64,000 nucleotides of DNA from Microlunatus endophyticus (GTDB taxonomy: Bacteria; Actinomycetota; Actinomycetes; Propionibacteriales; Propionibacteriaceae), in NCBI RefSeq assembly GCF_014646195.1, contig NZ_BMMZ01000015.1, positions 1-64,000 of the forward strand, in the 5' to 3' direction. Below, in pieces: positions 42,315 to 51,222 of the stretch; within the stretch, counting starts at the first letter, position 1, and each line of letters begins with the position of its first letter. The notes beneath the pieces are model-generated. The model was not told where the DNA came from and did no database searches. It saw only the letters and a program-made list of their open reading frames with translations. The position numbers and the translations under genes are program-made.

Positions 42315-43238
42315 ATGGACCCGGCGGCTCTGCTCGAGGAGATCCGTCAACGGGTGCTCCGGGAGGCCCGCCCGGATCCCCGGACGGCGATCGACGGGCT
42401 GCTGCTCTCCCGGCACCAGACCACCGAGCCGGATTACCAGTTGACCGAGCCGCTGTTCATCCTGATGGCCCAGGGCGGCAAGCGGCTGTACGCCGGCAGC
42501 GATCTGGTCGAATACGGCCCTGGCCAGTGTCTGGTGGTGACGACGACCCTGCCGCTGTCCGGCCACTTCATCGACGCTCGTCCGGACCATCCGGCGCTCG
42601 CCGTCACCCTGCCGCTGCGAGCGGCCGACATCGCCAGCCTGCTACCTGATCTTGGTCGGCTGCCGGCGGTCGGGATGCGGACGCCCGGAGCAGCCGAATC
42701 AGCGATCGGCACCCTGACCGCCGATGCTGCCTTGCTCGATGCGGTCGCCAGGTTGCTGCGACCGCTCGATCGGCCCGCACAGTCCGGCGGCCACCCGGGC
42801 GACGCGGCCGTGTTGGCGCCGATGATCCGGCGGGAGATCCTGTGGCGGTTGCTGACCGGGCCCGCAGGTCCCCGGATCGCGCGGATCGGGATCGCCGACA
42901 GCAGCCTGGTGCACGTCAGCCGGGCGATCGCCCGGATCCGCGAGGACTACGCCCGGCCGATCCCGGTCCCCGGTCTGGCGCGGACTGCCGGGATGAGCAA
43001 TTCCACCTTTCACCGGCACTTCCGCGCCATCACCGGGATGACGCCGTTGCAGTTCCAGAAGCTGCTGCAGCTGCAGGAGGCGCGGTCGCTCCTGCTGGCC
43101 GGTGCGGACGACGTCACCAGGGTCGGGCAGGCGGTCGGCTACAGCAGCCCCACCCAGTTCAACCGCGAATACCGGCGGCTGTTCGGAGCGCCGCCGGGGC
43201 GCGATGCTGCCAGCCTGCGCCGGGTCGTCAGCGGCTGA
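42315..43238 (+). CDS. AraC-family transcriptional regulator
   Basis: The 307-residue protein has an AraC-type N-terminal domain (about 20-190, LTEPLFILMAQGGKRLYAG at 44-62) and a C-terminal pair of helix-turn-helix motifs (LARTAGMSNSTFHRHFRAIT near 224-243, then AVGYSSPTQFNREYRRLFG near 276-294). The likely target is the divergent SDR gene. Its 3' end overlaps the convergent sigma gene by 11 bp. Confidence 0.93.
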   Translation: MDPAALLEEIRQRVLREARPDPRTAIDGLLLSRHQTTEPDYQLTEPLFILMAQGGKRLYAGSDLVEYGPGQCLVVTTTLPLSGHFIDARPDHPALAVTLPLRAADIASLLPDLGRLPAVGMRTPGAAESAIGTLTADAALLDAVARLLRPLDRPAQSGGHPGDAAVLAPMIRREILWRLLTGPAGPRIARIGIADSSLVHVSRAIARIREDYARPIPVPGLARTAGMSNSTFHRHFRAITGMTPLQFQKLLQLQEARSLLLAGADDVTRVGQAVGYSSPTQFNREYRRLFGAPPGRDAASLRRVVSG

Positions 43239-44118
43239 TCGCCGTCTCCCGGTCCAGCCGGCCGAGTTTGTCCGGGTTGCGGATGCCGTAGAGGCCGGTG
43301 ATCAGCCCGTCGTCGAACCGGAGCGCGAGAACCGTGTCGATCCGGCCGTCGGTCCGCAGGATCAGTGCCGGCCAGCCGTTGATCCAGACCGACTCCGCGG
43401 TCAGCTGCCCGGTGGTCTCGGCGAGGCCCACGGTGAGCAGCCTGGTCACCCGGCGCGCACCCCGCAGCGGATGCAGGATCGCCTGCCGGACACCGCCGCC
43501 GTCGCCGATCATGACCACATCCGGTGCGATCAACTGCAGCAGGTCGTCGGTGCGCCCGGTCTCGACCGCCTGCCGGAATGCCTGCAGCGCGCGGTCCGCC
43601 TCCGCGGACGACACCGTGCCGCGAGGACGCCGGGAGCGGACGTGCTCGCGGGCCCGGTGGGCGATCTGGCGTACGGCGTCCTGGCTCTTGTCGACCGTTG
43701 CGGCGATCTCGTCATAGCCGACGTCGAACACCTCGCGCAAAACGAACACCGCCCGTTCGATCGGCGACAGCGTCTCCAGCACCAGCAGCATCGCCAGCGA
43801 CACACTCTCGGCCAGCTCGACGTCCTCGGCCACATCCGGCGAGGTGAGCAGCGGCTCGGGCAGCCAGGAACCGACATAGGACTCCTTGCGCCGTCCCAGC
43901 CGGCGCAGCTGGGTCAAGGTCTGCCGGGTGGCGATCCGGACCAGGTACGCCCGATGGTCGCGTACGGTCGCATGATCGACTCCGATCCACCGCAGCCAGG
44001 TCTCCTGCAGCACGTCCTCGGCGTCGCCGGCCGAGCCGAGCATCTCGTACGCGATCGTGAACAGCAGCTTCCGGTGCCGGACGAAGCTGTCGGTGGCATC
44101 CGTTGCCGGTTCCTGCAC
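43228..44118 (-). CDS. sigJ: ECF41-group RNA polymerase sigma factor (SigJ-like)
   Basis: The 296-residue protein has sigma regions 2 and 4 (GSAGDAEDVLQETWLRW near residue 29-45, GYDEIAATVDKSQDAVRQIA near 136-155) fused to a SnoaL-like C-terminal domain. The three ECF41 hallmarks are present: WLPEP in the linker, DGGG and NPDKL in the C-terminal domain. That domain replaces an anti-sigma factor. The GTG at 44118 is chosen as the start. The divergent carboxymuconolactone decarboxylase gene is the standard ECF41 partner, and both promoters match the group motif. Confidence 0.94.
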   Translation of the reverse strand: MQEPATDATDSFVRHRKLLFTIAYEMLGSAGDAEDVLQETWLRWIGVDHATVRDHRAYLVRIATRQTLTQLRRLGRRKESYVGSWLPEPLLTSPDVAEDVELAESVSLAMLLVLETLSPIERAVFVLREVFDVGYDEIAATVDKSQDAVRQIAHRAREHVRSRRPRGTVSSAEADRALQAFRQAVETGRTDDLLQLIAPDVVMIGDGGGVRQAILHPLRGARRVTRLLTVGLAETTGQLTAESVWINGWPALILRTDGRIDTVLALRFDDGLITGLYGIRNPDKLGRLDRETAISR

Positions 44119-44156
44119 GTTCCTGTCCTCTCGTGCGCCTGAGTCGACTCCCACCA

Positions 44157-44183
44157 GACGCGCCGCGGGCGTCGTGCGTGACA
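44157..44183 (-). promoter_or_regulatory. ECF41-type promoter for the sigma gene (autoregulation)
   Basis: On the minus strand TGTCACG (44183-44177) is followed after 16 bases by CGTC (44160-44157). This fits the ECF41 motif TGTCACA-N16-CGTC with one change, and lies about 38 bp ahead of the sigma gene start. Confidence 0.75.
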
Positions 44184-44217
44184 GCACTCCGCCGAGATCT
44201 CCATCACACCAGCAGCC

Positions 44218-44244
44218 TGTCACAGGCACCAGCCCGGGAGCGTC
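44218..44244 (+). promoter_or_regulatory. ECF41-type promoter for the decarboxylase gene
   Basis: TGTCACA at 44218-44224 and CGTC at 44241-44244 are 16 bases apart, an exact match to the motif known for ECF41 sigma factors. It lies 52 bp before the target gene start. Confidence 0.85.
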
Positions 44245-44296
44245 TCGTGACTGACCGGCCGAACCGTGCCGGCGACGGAGAGAAGGGCTTTTGATC

Positions 44297-44782
44297 ATGG
44301 AATCCCGTTTCGACCTGCTGCGCAACGACGTCGGACGGCAGTTGACCAAGCGGCTGATCGGCTTCAGTCAAGTCTTCGAAGGGTCGCAGGTGCCCAAGCT
44401 CGTCCGCGAGTTGGTCAGCCTGCGCGTCAGCCAGATCAACGGCTGCGCGCCCTGCGTCGACATGCACACCAAGGAGGCGATCGCTGCCGGTGAGACGCAG
44501 CTGCGGCTCAATCTGGTCGCGGTCTGGCGCGAGACCGAGGTCTTCTCCGATGTGGAACGGGCAGCGCTCGCGTTGGCAGAGGAGGGCACCCGGCTGGCCG
44601 ACGCATTCACCGGTGTCAGCGATCGCACCTGGGCCGAGGTGTGCCGGCATTTCGACGATGATCAGATCGCCGTGCTGCTGGGCCTGATCGCATTTGTCAA
44701 TGCCACCAACCGGCTCAACGTGATCACCCGTACGGTAGGAGGCAGCTACGAGCCGGGGATGCTCGCAGCTCTGGTCCACTGA
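44297..44782 (+). CDS. Carboxymuconolactone decarboxylase-family (AhpD-like) protein
   Basis: The 161-residue protein contains NGCAPCVDMHTKEA near residue 50-63, the CxxC...H redox site of AhpD-like proteins. SQINGC before it and ALIAFVNATNRLNV-type sequence after it complete the fold. It is the typical target of the divergent ECF41 sigma and may act as an alkylhydroperoxidase-like enzyme. A TTG two codons upstream is an alternative start; GAGAAGGG precedes both. Confidence 0.93.
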   Translation: MESRFDLLRNDVGRQLTKRLIGFSQVFEGSQVPKLVRELVSLRVSQINGCAPCVDMHTKEAIAAGETQLRLNLVAVWRETEVFSDVERAALALAEEGTRLADAFTGVSDRTWAEVCRHFDDDQIAVLLGLIAFVNATNRLNVITRTVGGSYEPGMLAALVH

Positions 44783-44822
44783 CGAACCACGGGCCAGTCC
44801 GTTCGATACGAAGGGTCCGGCC

Positions 44823-45911
44823 TTGTTCAGTTCCTGGAGCAGTCTCAACCCCGGCGTACGGAGCCGGTCCATCAACGCGGAGAACCCGACCGGGGCGCCC
44901 GGGCAGGCTGCCCGTGCGGCCTCCGGTCTCGGGCCGGGACGGAAGGGGTCAGCGTCGCTCCCGCTGCCCGCCGGCGGGACCCTCACCCTGGCCGAGATCG
45001 ACGGTCCGGGAGTGATCAGGCACATCTGGTTCACCCTTCCGGACCGGACCCCGGGCGGGCCGTACGTGCTTCGGGACCTGGTGCTGCGGGCGTACTGGGA
45101 CGGCTCGGACGTGCCGTCGGTCGAGGTGCCGCTGGGCGACTTCTTCTGCAACGGCTTCGGACGTTGTCTGATCACCTCGGCTCCGATCGTCGTCGCGCCG
45201 ACGGGCGGCCTGAACTGCTACTTCCCGATGCCGTTCCGCACCGGCGCCCGGCTGACGCTGACCAGTGAGCATGCCGCGGACATCGGGTCGATCTACTACC
45301 AGATCGACTACACCCAAGGAGATCGGCTCGACGACACTGCCGGCTACTTCCACGCCCGCTGGCGGCGGTCGAATGCCGATACCGGGCTCGGTGTTGATCA
45401 TGTGATCCTCGATGACGCGACCGGTCCGGGGTCCTACGTCGGCACCTATGTCGCGCTGACGGCATTGCAGCGGTATTGGTGGGGCGAGGGCGAGGTCAAG
45501 TTCTACGTCGACGACGACACCGACTATCCCACGCTGTGCAGCACCGGCCTGGAAGACTACGCGGGCGGGGCCTGGGCCTTCCAGGACGCCCTGCGCAACG
45601 ACCCGGCTCCGCAGGTGATCAACTTCTCTGCGCCCTACATCGGCTATCCGCAATACGAGGTCGATGATCACACCCAGGCATCACCGTTCGCGACCCGCAT
45701 GCCGCCCAACCACGGGTTGTATCGCTGGCACCTGCCCGATCCGGTCTACTTCGACACCAGCCTGCGGGTCACCGTGCAGCAGATCGGCGCCTGGGACCAC
45801 GGTCTCTTCGAACGCGAGGACGACATCGCCACAACGGCCTATTGGTACCAGGCCCGGCCGGCGACGACCGCTCCAGAGCTCCCACCGGCCGTGCTCCGCC
45901 AACCCCGCTGA
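44823..45911 (+). CDS. DUF2961 / glycoside hydrolase family 172-like protein
   Basis: The 362-residue protein has the DUF2961 pattern: SRSINAENPTG near residue 14-24, GPGVIRHIWFTL near 61-72, VEVPLGDFFCNGFG near 101-114 and GLEDYAGGAWAF near 243-254 with a probable active-site Glu. Characterised GH172 members act on arabinofuranosides and fructofuranosides, so a furanosidase or related transferase is likely. TTG start with AAGGG upstream. No signal peptide is seen. Confidence 0.88.
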   Translation: MFSSWSSLNPGVRSRSINAENPTGAPGQAARAASGLGPGRKGSASLPLPAGGTLTLAEIDGPGVIRHIWFTLPDRTPGGPYVLRDLVLRAYWDGSDVPSVEVPLGDFFCNGFGRCLITSAPIVVAPTGGLNCYFPMPFRTGARLTLTSEHAADIGSIYYQIDYTQGDRLDDTAGYFHARWRRSNADTGLGVDHVILDDATGPGSYVGTYVALTALQRYWWGEGEVKFYVDDDTDYPTLCSTGLEDYAGGAWAFQDALRNDPAPQVINFSAPYIGYPQYEVDDHTQASPFATRMPPNHGLYRWHLPDPVYFDTSLRVTVQQIGAWDHGLFEREDDIATTAYWYQARPATTAPELPPAVLRQPR

Positions 45912-45931
45912 TCAAGGGCGGCTCGCTGATC

Positions 45932-46684
45932 ATGAAAGAGCAGCTGGCGAGCGGCTGGCACACGATCGCGCCCAGGCCCGATGATCCGCACGGCCCACTG
46001 TCTCCGCTGCTCCTGCTGCTGACCGTGGTCACCGGTCTGGTCGACGCCTTCAGCTATCTGGAGCTCGGCCGGGTCTTCGTGGCCAACATGACCGGCAACG
46101 TCGTGTTCCTGGCCTTCGCCCTGGGCGGTGCATCGGGATTCGTCTGGTGGGCTTCGCTGTCGGCGGTGATCACGTTCGTCGTCGGAGCCCTGCTCGGTGG
46201 CCGGATCGCGCATCGCTGGGCCGCCCATCGCGGCCGGCATCTGCTGTTGGGCAGTGCGTTCCAGGCGATCCTGGTGATCGCTGCGCTGGTCGTCACCATA
46301 GTCCTGGCGCCGCCCGCTTCGGGGCAGTCGTACGCCGGAGTGCCGCTCGGGGTGCTGGTGGTGCTGCTGGGTGTCGCCATGGGGCTGCAGAACGCGACCG
46401 CTCGGGCACTGGCCGTGCCGGACCTGACCACCACGGTGCTCACCCTGACGCTGACCGGGATCTCGGCGGACAGTGCTGCTGGTGGTGGCACGAACAGTCA
46501 CTTCGGCCGGCGGGCGCTGTCGATCCTGACGATGTTCCTCGGCGGCCTCTTCGGAGCTCTGCTGGTGGTCAAGGGCCACGGCCGCTGGACCCTGCTGATC
46601 GCGGTCGTCCTGTTGCTGATCGTCGTCGTGTCCGCGCTCCGGGTGTCGAGTTCGACTGCAGCCTGGGCGACCATAGATCCCTGA
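45932..46684 (+). CDS. YoaK-family (DUF1275) membrane protein
   Basis: The 250-residue integral membrane protein has about six hydrophobic segments. LLTVVTGLVDAFSYLELGRV near residue 30-49 and VANMTGNVVFLAFAL near 51-65 are the DUF1275 signature, and GVAMGLQNATARAL near 147-160 matches the conserved second half. Its function is not established. It starts 20 bp after the GH172-like gene, and its stop codon lies in the 18-bp repeat array. Confidence 0.92.
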   Translation: MKEQLASGWHTIAPRPDDPHGPLSPLLLLLTVVTGLVDAFSYLELGRVFVANMTGNVVFLAFALGGASGFVWWASLSAVITFVVGALLGGRIAHRWAAHRGRHLLLGSAFQAILVIAALVVTIVLAPPASGQSYAGVPLGVLVVLLGVAMGLQNATARALAVPDLTTTVLTLTLTGISADSAAGGGTNSHFGRRALSILTMFLGGLFGALLVVKGHGRWTLLIAVVLLLIVVVSALRVSSSTAAWATIDP

Positions 46685-46769
46685 GCCTGTCGAGATTCCC
46701 GAGTCTGTCGAGATTCCTGAGTCTGTCGAGATTCCTGAGCTTGTCGAGATCGCTGAGCTTGTCGAAGGG
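46680..46769. repeat. 18-bp tandem array of the CTGAGCTTGTCGA family
   Basis: Five consecutive 18-base units vary around CCTGAGTCTGTCGAGATT; the last reads GCTGAGCTTGTCGAAGGG. The array begins at the DUF1275 stop and ends 37 bp before the next gene. The same core occurs in nadB (5321-5354) and, in variant form, at 28204-28221. Confidence 0.9.
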
Positions 46770-46806
46770 CGGGAAGGCTACCGACGCTCTGGGCGTTCAC
46801 TCGGAC

Positions 46807-47982
46807 GTGACTCCAGCCGATCAAATCACCACCGCGGTGTCCGTCGTGGTGATTGGTGCAGGTCAGGCCGGGTTGTCGGCCGGCTACCACCTGATGCGGC
46901 GCGGCTACCGACCCGTCGCCGAGGCGTCGGACGGTGATCTTTCGTGCGTGATCCTGGACGGCGACGACGGGCCGGGTGGTGCCTGGCAGCACCGCTGGCG
47001 GTCGCTGCGGATGGCCACGGTCAACGGCATCTTCGATCTTCCGGGTCTGCCCAAGCCGCCGCTCGACCCGCAGTCACCGAGCTCGGAGGCGGTGCCGCGA
47101 TACTTCGCGGACTTCGAACGCCGCTTCGATCTGCCGATCCTGCGACCGGTCCGGGTCCGATCCGTCCGCCGCGCCGATGATCATCCCGACGGCAGGTTGA
47201 CCATCGAGACCGATCGCGACAATTGGTCGGCGGACGCAGTGATCAACGCCACCGGCACCTGGACCAACCCGCGCCGTCCGTCTTATCCGGGCCAGGAGAC
47301 CTTCGCCGGACGCCAGCTGCACACCGCCGACTACGTCTCGGCCGAGGAGTTCTACGGCCAGCACGTGGTCATGGTCGGCGGCGGCATCTCCGCGGTCCAG
47401 TTGCTGGCCGAGATCTCCGCGATCACCACCACCAGCTGGTTCACCCGGCGCGAGCCGGTCTGGCTGGACCAGGAGTTCCAGCCCGAGACGACCGGCCGGG
47501 CAGTGATCGCCAATGTCGAGGCCGACGTGCGCCGCGGGCAGCCGCCGCGCAGCATCGTCTCCTACACCGGACTGAGCCGGCACTCGTCCTTTGTCCGGCA
47601 GGCCGAGGCCAACGGGGCACTGCAGCGCCGGCCGATGTTCACCGCGATCGAGCCGGAGGGCGTACGGCTGGCCGACGGCGGCTTCCAGCCGGCCGACGTG
47701 ATCATCTGGGCCACCGGATTCCGGCCGGCCCTTGATCATCTGCAGCCATTGGGGTTGATCAACGAGATCGGTGGGATCGCGATGGACGGCACGGCGGTGG
47801 CAGCCGACCCGCGGGTCCACCTGATCGGTCACGGCCCGTCCCAGTCGACCGTCGGAGCCAACCGTGCCGGACGCGCGGCGGTGACCGGTGTCGATCGCCT
47901 GATCAGGCGTCGGGAGTCTCGGTCCCCAGCTCACGCACTGCAGGCTTCGGTGCCGGGCGGCGGCCCAGCACGAACCTCCTGA
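46807..47982 (+). CDS. Flavin-containing monooxygenase-like NAD(P)H oxidoreductase
   Basis: The 391-residue protein has an FAD loop (VVVIGAGQAGLSAGYHL near residue 13-29), GGAWQHRWRSLRM near 56-68, a second dinucleotide loop VVMVGGGISAVQLL near 188-201, and IIWATGFRPAL near 298-308, the pattern of class B flavoprotein monooxygenases. Start GTG at 46807. The 3' end overlaps the convergent antiporter gene by 80 bp; the last 25 residues (basic, then Gly/Pro-rich) are probably read-through of an ancestral stop. Confidence 0.87.
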   Translation: MTPADQITTAVSVVVIGAGQAGLSAGYHLMRRGYRPVAEASDGDLSCVILDGDDGPGGAWQHRWRSLRMATVNGIFDLPGLPKPPLDPQSPSSEAVPRYFADFERRFDLPILRPVRVRSVRRADDHPDGRLTIETDRDNWSADAVINATGTWTNPRRPSYPGQETFAGRQLHTADYVSAEEFYGQHVVMVGGGISAVQLLAEISAITTTSWFTRREPVWLDQEFQPETTGRAVIANVEADVRRGQPPRSIVSYTGLSRHSSFVRQAEANGALQRRPMFTAIEPEGVRLADGGFQPADVIIWATGFRPALDHLQPLGLINEIGGIAMDGTAVAADPRVHLIGHGPSQSTVGANRAGRAAVTGVDRLIRRRESRSPAHALQASVPGGGPARTS

Positions 47983-49120
47983 TCAGCGGCTCGGCCAATC
48001 GCGGCGCCAACGGGCCGACGATGGCCAGCACCAGGACGTACGCAGCGGTGACCGGCTCGAGCTCGGGTGCCGCGGCGGTGCCGACCAGTCCGGCGATGAT
48101 GATCGAGAATTCGCCCCTTGGTACCAGCGCGGCGCCGGCCCTCAGCCGGCCGGGCTTGCCGACACCCGCCCGCTTGCCGGCCACCCAGCCGGTGCCGAAT
48201 TTGGTGGCGATCCCGACCGCGGCCAGTGCTAGCGCCGGCAGCAACACACCGGGGAGTTGGCCGGGGTCGGTGCTCAGCCCGAAGAATACGAAAAACATCG
48301 CCGCGAAGATGTCCCGCAGCGGCTCGATGATCCGATGGATCCGTTCGGCGACATCGGTCGAGAGCGCGATACCGAGCAGGAAGGCGCCGACTGCGGCCGA
48401 CACATGGGCCGCCTCGGCGGCGCCGGCGACCAGCATCGCCAGGCCGATCAACCGGAGCAGCAGCACCTCGTTGGATCGTGACACCACGATCCGGGTCACG
48501 ACCGGGCCGAATCGTAGCGCGATGAACAGCACCGCGGCGAGCACGGCAAGCGCGATGATCGTCGAGGCCACGGCCGAGAGCCCACCAGCCGACGCCGCCA
48601 CCTCGGTCAGGATCGGCAGGTAGACCGCCATTGCCAGGTCCTCAAGCACCAGCACGCCGAGCACGCCCGGGGTTTCGCGGTTGCCGAGCCTGCCCAGATC
48701 GGTGAGCACCTTGGAGATGATCCCCGACGAGCTGACCGCGGTGATGCCGAACATCGCCAGCGCCTCGGTCGGCCCCCAGCCCATCAGGAGCGCGAACCCG
48801 ACTCCGGGCAGGCCGTTGAGCAACAGGTCGATGACGCCGGCTGGAGCCTGGGTGCGCAGGTTGGCGACCAGGTCCTCGGCGGTGTACTCCAGGCCGATCA
48901 TCAACAGCAGCAGGATGACGCCGATCTGCGACCCGGTCTCGAAGAATCCGCGCGGTGCTCCGATCGGCAGCAGGCCTCCGCTGCCGAAGGCCAGGCCGGC
49001 GAGCAGGTAGAGCGGGATCGGCGAGAATCCGAATCGGCTGGCCAGCCGGGCCAGCATGCCGAGCCCGAAGAGCACCGCGCCCAGCTCGAGGAAGAGCTGG
49101 GCGAGGCTGTCCAGATGCAC
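47903..49120 (-). CDS. CPA2-family cation:proton antiporter (KefB/KhtU-like)
   Basis: The 405-residue protein is hydrophobic with about 12 membrane helices. YLLAGLAFGSGGLLPIG near residue 38-54, LMIGLEYTAEDL near 73-84, SSSGIISKVLTDLGRL near 130-145 and VLVLEDLAMAVYLP near 155-168 match the CPA2 exchanger core. There is no cytosolic TrkA-N domain on this chain; the preceding gene supplies a TrkA-C-type subunit. It probably exchanges K+ (or another cation) for H+. Confidence 0.92.
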   Translation of the reverse strand: MHLDSLAQLFLELGAVLFGLGMLARLASRFGFSPIPLYLLAGLAFGSGGLLPIGAPRGFFETGSQIGVILLLLMIGLEYTAEDLVANLRTQAPAGVIDLLLNGLPGVGFALLMGWGPTEALAMFGITAVSSSGIISKVLTDLGRLGNRETPGVLGVLVLEDLAMAVYLPILTEVAASAGGLSAVASTIIALAVLAAVLFIALRFGPVVTRIVVSRSNEVLLLRLIGLAMLVAGAAEAAHVSAAVGAFLLGIALSTDVAERIHRIIEPLRDIFAAMFFVFFGLSTDPGQLPGVLLPALALAAVGIATKFGTGWVAGKRAGVGKPGRLRAGAALVPRGEFSIIIAGLVGTAAAPELEPVTAAYVLVLAIVGPLAPRLAEPLIRRFVLGRRPAPKPAVRELGTETPDA

Positions 49121-49133
49121 GATCGGTCCGGAC

Positions 49134-49619
49134 TCAGCTGCTCGGGTTGAGGATGGCGTCCGCCGCCTTCACGCCCTCGTCGGTGCCCACGACGACCACC
49201 TTGTCACCTGCGTGGAACCGGAAATCCGGCCGCGGTGACAGCTCGACGCCGTCACGGCGTGCGACTGCGACGATCGAAACGCCGGTCCGGGTGCGGATCT
49301 CCGCGTCACCGAGCGTGCGCTCGACGAACGGCGACTCCGGTGAGATCGGGATGCCGGCGGTCGCCAGCCCTTCGATCTGTTCCCGCAGGCGGTTCAACCG
49401 CTCCACCACCCGCGGGGCACCGAGCAACTCCGCCAGCACGCTCGCCTCGTCGGCATCCATGTCGACGCTGACCAGGACCGAGTCCGGATCCACGTCGTCG
49501 TACACGATCAGCTGCCGCTCACCGGACTTCTTCGACAGCACTCCGACCCGTCTGCCGTTCAGGCAGGCGAAATCGCGGCGCAGTCCGACGCCGGGCAGTT
49601 TGACCTCTTCGACCTCCAT
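49134..49619 (-). CDS. Antiporter regulatory subunit with TrkA-C domain (KhtT-like)
   Basis: The 161-residue protein starts EVEEVKLPGVGLRRDF, then GRRVGVLSKKSGERQLIVYD, as in KhtT-like N-terminal domains. A C-terminal RCK_C/TrkA-C domain follows (TGVSIVAVARRDG, FRFHAGDKVVVVGTDEGV, about 105-150). In KhtTU this type of subunit gates K+/H+ exchange in response to ligands such as cyclic di-AMP. The ATG at 49619 is chosen at the conserved start, with GGAGG 11 bases upstream. It lies 13 bp before the antiporter gene. Confidence 0.88.
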   Translation of the reverse strand: MEVEEVKLPGVGLRRDFACLNGRRVGVLSKKSGERQLIVYDDVDPDSVLVSVDMDADEASVLAELLGAPRVVERLNRLREQIEGLATAGIPISPESPFVERTLGDAEIRTRTGVSIVAVARRDGVELSPRPDFRFHAGDKVVVVGTDEGVKAADAILNPSS

Positions 49620-49862
49620 GGCCGTTAACACCTCCACACGATTCAACCCCTCGACCCTAGTCGTTCATTCCCGAGAAGCCACGTGTTCGGGGGCCACGAG
49701 GATGTGCCCTCACGCGACACGCGTGACGCGTTCTGGCCGGCTCAGTTCGTTCAGGCGGCGGAGTAACTTCCGGGCGCGGAAGGATCAGGGAATGGCGTTT
49801 CCGGACTGCGCAACTCTTTGCGCGGAATCAGATTGGGAGGGCTGTCACCCACGGTTCTTCCG

Positions 49863-49880
49863 TGACTGCCTGCGCAGTCA
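49863..49880 (-). terminator. Hairpin downstream of the sulfotransferase gene
   Basis: TGACTGC and GCAGTCA pair perfectly around a 4-base loop, 10 bp past the sulfotransferase stop. There is no T-run, so termination is only probable. The rest of 49620-49890 shows no gene I can support. Confidence 0.4.
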
Positions 49881-49890
49881 TGCGGTTGGG

Positions 49891-51222
49891 CTACTCGCGG
49901 GCAGCAGACATCGGCGCCTTCCGATCATCGTTGGTCGGGATCGGTCGCTGGGGTCCGGGATGGGGACCCGGATTGGGACGAGGGTCTTGCTGTCGGCGAT
50001 CTCGATCGGCCGATCGTCGGTGTGATGTCGGCGCCGAAGGTCGTTGCCGGCGTAGCTGCAGCGATCGCCGCAGTCGACGCTTACCTCGCTGGACCAGTTC
50101 GGCGGCCAGCTCGGCGGCTGCGGCGTGTTCGAGGGGTGCGGTCCGAGCAGCCGGGGATTTGGCGGACTCGGCGGCTTCGACCATCGTCATCAGCCCGTCG
50201 ACCATGGTGGTGATGGAGATCATGGTGGGCTCGTCGAGGGCCACCGCTTCGGCGGAGGTGCGGTAGCTGCCGGGTGGTTGCAGTGTTGCGGGGTCGCCGT
50301 GGATCACCACCCCTGCTTGGCGCATTGTCGCGATGCGGGTCGCGGTCAGGTCGTGGACCCGGTCCAGAGCCCAATCCGGGAGCGGCGGGATCCTGGCGGC
50401 CGCTGGGTCCGGTGCTCCGGTCTGGAAGCCCTTGTTCAACCCCTCCTGGATCAGGCGCCGGTACAGATCGGTCGGCCAGTTGCCGTGCTGGAACCGTTGG
50501 TTGAACTGCCGGAGAAGTTCGACGGCACCCGCGTCGAGGGAGGCGTTCACGGCAGGTTGTAGTTCCAGGAAGTGGTCAGGAAGCCCGAGCAACGCTTCGA
50601 AGATCCGCAGCAGATGCCCGTGATCGCTCTCGTCGGACACCACCACATGGAAACGGCCCGCCGGCACAGCATGCCGCCAGGCGCGCAGCACCCCAGCCAG
50701 GTCGTTGGAACGCCAGAAGCGCCGGTACGAGTCGTCGCGCGGGTCCTCGCCCAGCACCGCATTAAGCCAGTCCGAATACCGAATCGTCCCGTGACTCTTG
50801 ATGCGCTCCTGCCACGCGGAGGGAAGTTGGCGATGGAACGGACGCGCGACGGCGACGACGTGCAGCCGATCCCGGCCCAGCCCGTCGGCGATCCGGTTGA
50901 TGGTATCGACGTTGCGTAATCCGCCGAAATCTTCGGTGCTGACACAAACCCGCCGGTCGGCCAGTTCCTGGACCCTCTCGGCAAAGGCTTGCCACACCGA
51001 CATCGGTGGCACCGGGCGACCGCGAGTCGACCATCCCATCACAGCGAACGCCGGTCCCATCAATCGGCGCCAAGAACCCGGATACGCGACGCCGAAGTCG
51101 TCGAGATGAGGCCGCGCAGCTGCCAGTGATGCCTGGATCGCTGTCGATCCTGTCTTGTACGGACCGATGTGGAGCAATACCGAATTCTCCGGTAGAACCT
51201 CGACCTCCACGGATGTCCTCAC
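49891..51222 (-). CDS. Sulfotransferase-family protein
   Basis: The protein has 443 residues from GTG 51222. The N-terminal SVLLHIGPYKTGSTAIQASL block contains the PAPS-binding 5'-phosphosulfate loop (KTGSTAIQ, near residue 20-27). VVAVARPFHRQLPSAWQERI near 116-135 resembles the 3'-phosphate-binding segment (Arg and Ser). The C-terminal 80 residues are rich in Arg, Pro and Ala and look disordered. It may sulfate a surface glycan or lipid. The frame is open to 51333, but codons upstream of 51222 look non-coding; a GTG at 51210 is also possible. It lies behind the arylsulfotransferase-like gene on the same strand. Confidence 0.78.
   Translation of the reverse strand: MRTSVEVEVLPENSVLLHIGPYKTGSTAIQASLAAARPHLDDFGVAYPGSWRRLMGPAFAVMGWSTRGRPVPPMSVWQAFAERVQELADRRVCVSTEDFGGLRNVDTINRIADGLGRDRLHVVAVARPFHRQLPSAWQERIKSHGTIRYSDWLNAVLGEDPRDDSYRRFWRSNDLAGVLRAWRHAVPAGRFHVVVSDESDHGHLLRIFEALLGLPDHFLELQPAVNASLDAGAVELLRQFNQRFQHGNWPTDLYRRLIQEGLNKGFQTGAPDPAAARIPPLPDWALDRVHDLTATRIATMRQAGVVIHGDPATLQPPGSYRTSAEAVALDEPTMISITTMVDGLMTMVEAAESAKSPAARTAPLEHAAAAELAAELVQRGKRRLRRSLQLRRQRPSAPTSHRRSADRDRRQQDPRPNPGPHPGPQRPIPTNDDRKAPMSAARE

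Noticed and set aside
46680..46769. CRISPR-like array
   Set aside because: 18-bp units without spacers; a simple tandem repeat of a dispersed family.
49647..49890. Possible riboswitch near the antiporter genes
   Set aside because: It lies upstream of the antiporter operon, but I cannot match conserved cores of known K+ or cyclic di-AMP riboswitches.
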